NCBI GenBank assembly: GCA_035486285.1
Contig: DATHNF010000005.1
Location: forward strand, 1 to 9,111
Direction of reading: 5' to 3'
Source of the DNA: DATHNF01 sp035486285
Lineage (GTDB): Bacteria; Patescibacteriota; Saccharimonadia; Saccharimonadales; UBA4665
DNA: 9,111 nucleotides
Numbering within the stretch: the stretch's first letter is position 1; every line of letters begins with the position of its first letter. Below are positions 5,639 through 9,111 of this stretch, piece by piece. Under the pieces are notes generated by a model. The model was not told the DNA's origin and made no database searches. It saw only the letters and a program-made list of their open reading frames with translations. The position numbers were made by a program, and so were the translations under genes.

Positions 5639-6871
5639 ATGGGTCTAAAACGAAAACTAGGTGGGCTGCGCCGTCGTGTGCACCAGCATGGATGGCTGCG
5701 ACGAGCCATACAATTAGTTCTAGTAGTAGTTATATTCTTCGCGGGATTAGGTGTCGGCAACGGCTGGATTGCCAATAATCTGCCGTGGAGCACCAAGCCT
5801 GTCGTCACTGGTTTGCCCAATAAGCTGGACTACACGACAGTCAATCAGGTCTACCAGTCATTAAAAGAAAATTACGACGGCCAATTAACCCAAACACAAC
5901 TGTTGGCTGGTTTGAAGCACGGTTTGGCCCAGGCTACCAACGATCCGTACACTGAATACTTTACGCCCGCCGAAGCAAAGCAGTTCAACGACCAGCTCAA
6001 TAATAGTTTCAGCGGTATTGGCGCGGAGCTGGGCGCCGATAGCAGCGGTAACCTAGAGGTCATAGCACCTGTCAGCGGCACCCCGGCTGCTCAAGCCGGC
6101 TTGCAAGCCCAAGACCTTATTGTCGGTATAAATGGCACCAGTACGACTGGCATGAGTGTCGACACGGCTGTTGATAAGATCCGCGGCCCCGCCGGTACCA
6201 AAGTCACGCTCCAAATCGTACGCAATCACACTCAGGCATTGACACTCACTATTACGCGCCAAAACATTACTGCTCCCAGCGTCCTCACCAAGACACTGCC
6301 CGGCAACATCGGTTACATGCAGATTACCACCTTCGCCGACGATACCACGGCTTTGGCCCAAAAAGCCGCCGACCAATTCGCCAGCCAGCATGTCAAAGGT
6401 ATCGTTCTTGACCTGCGCGATGATCCAGGCGGCTTGCTTGACGCTGCTGTCTCTGTCTCTAGCCTCTGGCTACCGCAAAACCAAACCGTCTTGCAGGAAA
6501 AGCGCGGCAATGTTGTCCAGCAAACCTACTACGCCCAAGGCGGTGACGAGCTACACGGCATCCCCACGGTCGTTTTAATAAACGGTGGCAGCGCTTCAGC
6601 CTCCGAAATCACCACTGGCGCGCTCCACGATAATGGTGATGCCTACGTCATTGGCCAGAAGAGCTACGGCAAGGGTGTCGTCCAGCAGCTCATCAACTTT
6701 GGCGATGGCTCGCAGCTCAAAGTCACGGTAGCCAGTTGGTACCGTCCCAACGGCCAGAACATCAACCACCGTGGCATTACTCCAGACAAGACTGTTAGCG
6801 AGCCCAGTACCGCTACTGCCACCAACGACCCGCAGCTCCAGGCTGCCGAAACCTACCTCGCCAGTCACTAG
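5639..6871 (+). CDS. S41 family carboxyl-terminal processing protease with PDZ domain (CtpA/CtpB type)
   Basis: The 410-residue protein has a basic N-terminus (KRK, RRR, RR within the first 22 residues) and one membrane anchor at about 23-40, placing the rest outside the membrane. A PDZ domain spans about 122-205 (GIGAELG, PVSGTPAAQAGLQAQDLIVGI, VDTAVDKIRGPAGTKV). The S41 core follows: IGYMQITTF, LDLRDDPGGLL, then INGGSASASEITTGAL with the probable nucleophile Ser320 and the general base Lys345 in QKSYGKGVVQ, 25 residues apart as in characterised CtpB/Prc enzymes. The C-terminal WYRPNGQNINHRGITPD is also typical. These serine/lysine proteases trim or degrade envelope proteins; the substrate is unknown here. 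Adjacency to ftsEX and a hydrolase parallels Firmicutes ctpB. Translation likely starts on a nearly leaderless mRNA. Confidence 0.94.
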   Translation: MGLKRKLGGLRRRVHQHGWLRRAIQLVLVVVIFFAGLGVGNGWIANNLPWSTKPVVTGLPNKLDYTTVNQVYQSLKENYDGQLTQTQLLAGLKHGLAQATNDPYTEYFTPAEAKQFNDQLNNSFSGIGAELGADSSGNLEVIAPVSGTPAAQAGLQAQDLIVGINGTSTTGMSVDTAVDKIRGPAGTKVTLQIVRNHTQALTLTITRQNITAPSVLTKTLPGNIGYMQITTFADDTTALAQKAADQFASQHVKGIVLDLRDDPGGLLDAAVSVSSLWLPQNQTVLQEKRGNVVQQTYYAQGGDELHGIPTVVLINGGSASASEITTGALHDNGDAYVIGQKSYGKGVVQQLINFGDGSQLKVTVASWYRPNGQNINHRGITPDKTVSEPSTATATNDPQLQAAETYLASH

Positions 6872-6880
6872 CAATAAGAC

Positions 6881-6886
6881 TATACT
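6881..6886 (+). promoter_or_regulatory. Weak -10 candidate for the small gene at 6913
   Basis: TATACT lies 10 bases after the S41 stop and predicts a start site near 6893, giving a leader of about 20 bases. It lacks the TG extension and a clear -35. A four-codon frame (ATG 6902 to TGA 6914-6916) overlaps the ATG at 6913, which could couple the two. Confidence 0.3.
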
Positions 6887-6912
6887 GGGAAGACTGAGAA
6901 GATGGTAGCCGT

Positions 6913-7053
6913 ATGAATAAAGTTAACGAAGTAGAGACAGACCCGGTCAGGCCTCGGCAGGGTAATAATGAGTTGAGTAGGAGACTTGGTACTGCCTTTG
7001 TGGAGTTTGCCGGCAGCGCCTGTTTGGCCGCTGGCTTAGGAGCTGGCAGATAG
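6913..7053 (+). CDS. Small hypothetical protein, 46 aa; possibly truncated by a frameshift
   Basis: ATG 6913 to TAG 7051-7053. The product starts polar and charged (MNKVNEVETDPVRPRQ) and turns hydrophobic (LGTAFVEFAGSACLAAGLGAG) just before the stop. Frame 3 is open from 6981 to TGA 7128-7130 and continues after this point as IASFVIGGVAAAGPEVSRRRR, completing a membrane-helix-like stretch that ends in four arginines. One missing base near 7045-7050 would explain the split; the joined product would be about 70-75 residues with a membrane segment. The Shine-Dalgarno is weak (GAGAAG, 6896-6901). No family is recognised. It could also be a genuine short peptide or non-coding. Confidence 0.4.
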   Translation: MNKVNEVETDPVRPRQGNNELSRRLGTAFVEFAGSACLAAGLGAGR

Positions 7054-7137
7054 CCTCTTTCGTCATAGGTGGCGTTGCCGCCGCCGGCCCAGAGGTGTCT
7101 AGAAGAAGACGACAAGCTTCCGAATCGTGAAAACGCA

Positions 7138-7177
7138 GCTCGCCGATCTATGTTAGTCGCTGGATGCTTCGGCGAGC
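7138..7177 (-). terminator. Possible terminator of the minus-strand orphan gene
   Basis: GCTCGCCGA (7138-7146) is complementary to TCGGCGAGC (7169-7177), a perfect 9-bp stem around a 22-base loop that contains the gene's TAA stop (7153-7155). Read on the minus strand, the stem is followed by TGCGTTTTC, a short T-run displaced three bases. The long loop and overlap with the coding end make it a weak call; a competing GATGC/GCATC hairpin lies at 7163-7180. Confidence 0.35.
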
Positions 7178-7899
7178 ATCTTATCATAGCCGCCAACCAA
7201 AACACTGTACATAAAGGCGGCTTGAGCTGCTCTGAACTCTCTTTCTCGGCTATCAATCAGTTTGTCGGATGAACTTGAGAGATCGCTACTTATTAAGTAA
7301 CTTTGTATAGCGGCATCTCCGATTACGAGTACACTCTCCCAGTCTCTCTGGCTATCACGTATTGCTTGAGCTTCTTCGTCGGTTGTACCGTCTGACAGCC
7401 ATCTTGCTGTCAATAAGACATTGCGGCCAAGTTTCAGGTCGACCGGCCCGGATTCGGCCCGTTCTATCGCGCCATCTTGCCGAGGTATCAGGCTAAACTG
7501 AACAAAATTGCAAGAAAGCACCCGCAGCGAGCAAGAACGATGAGCTGTTGTTTGCGGCAGGAGCTGCTCTACGTTAGGCTGGCCGTCCTTTGGACTGGTT
7601 TGGCCCAGGGTGATTTTGTAACGGTCTGAATGTAGAAAGGTTTGTGGCGTCGGACCCGCCAATAGTTCGACGGCGGTGCTCAGGCGATCCTCAAGATCAT
7701 CCGAGTAGTAGCGGGGGAGGCGGGTGTAGCCAGACTCCAGCGAGGTCAGTTCTTCTCTGTAGATGCCTTCGGCGTCAGCATGTGCTTCGGCGTCGCGCGA
7801 AGAACTAAAGTAATCAAATTCCTGAGCGGTGATCACAGAGTAAAGCAAAGAGCCTGCCTGGACCTCCGCGCTCTTCGCAGCATCTTTCATGTTAGACAT
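7153..7899 (-). CDS. Hypothetical protein, 248 aa, orphan
   Basis: On the minus strand from ATG at 7899 to TAA at 7155-7153. The start is well supported by AGGAGGT (7912-7906) with 6-base spacing and a promoter with both hexamers. The protein is soluble-looking, acidic and Ser/Glu-rich. No signal peptide or membrane segment is apparent. The N-terminal third is probably helical (AQEFDYFSSSRDAEAHADAE), the middle likely beta-rich (RSCSLRVLSCNFVQFSLIPR), and the C-terminal third helical (DKLIDSREREFRAAQAAFMY). Two cysteines lie in the middle region. I recognise no domain or catalytic motif and assign no function. It is transcribed away from pyrG and towards the small gene at 6913. The quality of its signals argues for a real, regulated gene. 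Confidence 0.8.
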   Translation of the reverse strand: MSNMKDAAKSAEVQAGSLLYSVITAQEFDYFSSSRDAEAHADAEGIYREELTSLESGYTRLPRYYSDDLEDRLSTAVELLAGPTPQTFLHSDRYKITLGQTSPKDGQPNVEQLLPQTTAHRSCSLRVLSCNFVQFSLIPRQDGAIERAESGPVDLKLGRNVLLTARWLSDGTTDEEAQAIRDSQRDWESVLVIGDAAIQSYLISSDLSSSSDKLIDSREREFRAAQAAFMYSVLVGGYDKMLAEASSD

Positions 7900-7905
7900 C
7901 TCCAG

Positions 7906-7912
7906 ACCTCCT
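7906..7912 (-). promoter_or_regulatory. Strong Shine-Dalgarno of the orphan gene
   Basis: The minus strand reads AGGAGGT, a near-perfect anti-SD match, 6 bases before the ATG at 7899. It favours this ATG over the in-frame ATG three codons later. It contrasts with the absence of any Shine-Dalgarno before prfB, ftsE and the S41 protease. Confidence 0.75.
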
Positions 7913-7925
7913 GATTAGTAAAATG

Positions 7926-7954
7926 ATTATTGCATAGATTTTACAAAGTGTAAA
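7926..7954 (-). promoter_or_regulatory. Promoter of the orphan gene, -35 and extended -10
   Basis: On the minus strand, TTTACA (7954-7949, one base off TTGACA), a spacer of exactly 17 bases, then AATAAT (7931-7926, one base off TATAAT). TGC directly precedes the -10, as in the other promoters of the window. The predicted start site is near 7919, giving a leader of about 20 bases that includes the Shine-Dalgarno. Confidence 0.6.
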
Positions 7955-7955
7955 A
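7939..7955. promoter_or_regulatory. Candidate operator: palindrome TTTTACA-N3-TGTAAAA
   Basis: A perfect 7-bp inverted repeat with a 3-base centre. It covers the whole -35 box and part of the spacer of the orphan gene's promoter, where a bound repressor would block RNA polymerase. The cognate regulator is unknown. The A/T content makes chance palindromes more likely, so this is a candidate only. Confidence 0.4.
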
Positions 7956-7984
7956 CTGTCACAATTTGCCAAATTTTTACTGGC

Positions 7985-8006
7985 TATCGCAAGACCGTAT
8001 CGCAAG
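7985..8006 (+). repeat. Direct repeat TATCGCAAG x2 upstream of pyrG
   Basis: TATCGCAAG occurs at 7985-7993 and 7998-8006 (period 13), within a 6-bp CTGGCT/AGCCAG pairing (7980-7985 with 8017-8022). The repeats end 17 bases before the candidate pyrG -35 box. They may be a protein-binding site or chance. Confidence 0.35.
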
Positions 8007-8023
8007 CCCAAACAGAAGCCAGC

Positions 8024-8052
8024 TTGCCAAACAGGGGATGATAAGGTAGCAT
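8024..8052 (+). promoter_or_regulatory. Candidate promoter of pyrG
   Basis: TTGCCA (8024-8029), a 17-base spacer, and TAGCAT (8047-8052); each hexamer matches consensus at four positions. The predicted start site near 8059 would leave a leader of about 22 bases carrying the Shine-Dalgarno. An alternative extended -10 is TGA-TAAGGT (8039-8047). Confidence 0.35.
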
Positions 8053-8080
8053 TAGAGCAATTAAGAGAGGTGTGTGTACG

Positions 8081-9111
8081 GTGGCTGCAAAGGCGACTAA
8101 GTATGTGTTTGTAACGGGCGGGGTGCTTTCCGGACTAGGAAAGGGTATCACGGCCGCCTCAATTGGCAACCTCCTCAAAGCTCGCGGCCTCAAAGTTAAC
8201 CTCCAGAAATGCGACCCCTACCTCAACGTCGATGCCGGGTTACTCAACCCGCGTGAGCATGGTGAATGTTTCGTAACCAAAGACGGCGCTGAGACCGACC
8301 TCGACCTGGGTCACTACGAGCGGTTTATTGACGAAGAACTAACTTCCGCCAGCAGCCTGATGAGCGGCCGCGTGCTGCTCAAACTCATCCAGGATGAGCG
8401 GGCAGGGAAGTTCGAAGGTGACGACGTTCAGATTATCCCGCACTTGACTGGCGCTATCCAGGACTGGATTATCAAAGCCGGCGAAGGCTACGACGTGCAC
8501 ATTGTGGAGATTGGCGGCACGGTTGGTGACTACGAATCGCTATCGTTCATTGAAGCTATCCGCGAACTGGGCGTACGGGTCGGCCTCGATAACTGCGTGT
8601 ACCTGCATGTAGTCTATTTGCCATATCTGGGTGCTAGCAACGAAACCAAGACCAAGCCGGCCCAGAACTCCGTACGGGAACTGCGCGGTCTTGGCATCAC
8701 GCCCGATATCTTAATTGGCCGCAGTGAACGACCGGCTAATAATGGGATCAAAAGTAAGCTTAGTTTGTTCAGCGGTGTAGCCGAAGACGCCATCGCCTTG
8801 CTACCCAACGCTTCCAGTATCTACGAAGTACCGCTCACCCTTGAGGAAGCTGGCATTGCCGACGTCATTACCAATCATCTGGACTTGCGTGCCAACAAAC
8901 CAGACCTCAAAGCCTGGCGCGAAGTCGTCAAACTCGCCGTTGCCAAACATGACCGCACTCTCAAAGTCGGCTTTGTAGCCAAGTACATGGACAACACTGA
9001 CACCTACATGTCAGTGTTCGAAGCCTTGAAGTCAGCCGCTTGGCACAACGACTGCGCCGTTGATATTAGCTGGATCGACGCTTCGGAGTACGACGATGCA
9101 GGTACCGACAT
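8081..9111 (+). CDS. pyrG: CTP synthase, N-terminal synthetase part; 3' end outside window
   Basis: Makes CTP from UTP, ATP and glutamine-derived ammonia, the last step of de novo pyrimidine nucleotide synthesis. The GTG start at 8081 has a Shine-Dalgarno AGAGAGG (8064-8070) upstream. The frame runs open to the window edge, 343 codons of an expected 530-550. The synthetase domain shows the P-loop GGVLSGLGKG with Lys21, DPYLNVD, DGAETDLDLGHYERF with the metal ligand Asp75 (E. coli Asp72), EIGGTVGD with Glu143 (E. coli Glu140), and KTKPAQNSVRELRGLGITPD. The start of the glutaminase domain (LKVGFVAKYMDNTDTYMSVFEAL) follows from about residue 300. Unusual substitutions include DAGLLNPREHGECF where most enzymes have DPGTM...HGEVF, and DYESLSF for DIESLPF; the catalytic residues are kept. 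Confidence 0.96.
   Translation, partial: MAAKATKYVFVTGGVLSGLGKGITAASIGNLLKARGLKVNLQKCDPYLNVDAGLLNPREHGECFVTKDGAETDLDLGHYERFIDEELTSASSLMSGRVLLKLIQDERAGKFEGDDVQIIPHLTGAIQDWIIKAGEGYDVHIVEIGGTVGDYESLSFIEAIRELGVRVGLDNCVYLHVVYLPYLGASNETKTKPAQNSVRELRGLGITPDILIGRSERPANNGIKSKLSLFSGVAEDAIALLPNASSIYEVPLTLEEAGIADVITNHLDLRANKPDLKAWREVVKLAVAKHDRTLKVGFVAKYMDNTDTYMSVFEALKSAAWHNDCAVDISWIDASEYDDAGTD

Noticed and set aside
7054..7095. CCTCT/AGAGG enclosing GGTGGC-GTT-GCCGCC, as a terminator between convergent genes
   Set aside because: No T-run on either strand, and the stretch may be coding if the small gene at 6913 is frameshifted.

Overview
The window holds a bacterial housekeeping and cell-envelope cluster. 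It carries the distal part of an M16 peptidase gene, release factor 2 (prfB), the divisome ABC system ftsE-ftsX, a secreted coiled-coil/CHAP peptidoglycan hydrolase, an S41/PDZ carboxyl-terminal processing protease and the start of CTP synthase (pyrG). Several small or orphan genes that I do not recognise lie between them. Composition is moderate in GC. The order prfB - ftsE - ftsX - murein hydrolase - S41 protease recalls Firmicutes-type chromosomes (Bacillus subtilis has prfB, ftsEX and ctpB close together). The compact layout, divergent sequences and unrecognised small proteins would also fit a Patescibacteria/CPR lineage such as Saccharibacteria. That placement is inference; no rRNA or ribosomal protein is present to settle it. 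An intact prfB argues that UGA is a stop codon here, although none of the ten complete reading frames I call ends in TGA.

Layout: 1-528, 3' part of an M16B peptidase. 529-904, a 376-base gene-free stretch packed with inverted repeats: a probable terminator (553-571), a 7-bp hairpin (577-594), a very long imperfect hairpin (605-748, with a perfect 21-bp core), an A/T hairpin (760-785) and a REP-like palindrome (855-875). 905-1990, prfB. 2063-2514, two small frames that look like one broken gene. 2597-5556, ftsE, ftsX and the CHAP hydrolase, all co-directional. 5639-6871, S41 protease with its own promoter. 6913-7130, a small gene that may also be frameshifted. 7153-7899 on the minus strand, an orphan protein with a strong Shine-Dalgarno and a well-formed promoter that contains a palindrome. 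8081 to the window end, pyrG, divergent from the orphan.

Function: FtsE (ATPase) and FtsX (membrane subunit with an extracellular domain) are known in other bacteria to activate a periplasmic or extracellular coiled-coil hydrolase during division. The coiled-coil/CHAP protein directly downstream is the obvious partner (PcsB-like architecture). The membrane-anchored S41 protease next door could process envelope proteins in the same compartment.

The most notable non-coding signals are: (a) three genes (prfB, ftsE, S41) whose extended -10 box TGCTATAMT lies only 7-9 bases before the start codon, predicting leaderless or nearly leaderless mRNAs; (b) the long hairpin element upstream of prfB; (c) a 17-bp palindrome inside the promoter of the orphan gene; and (d) two small genes that each appear split by a missing base.
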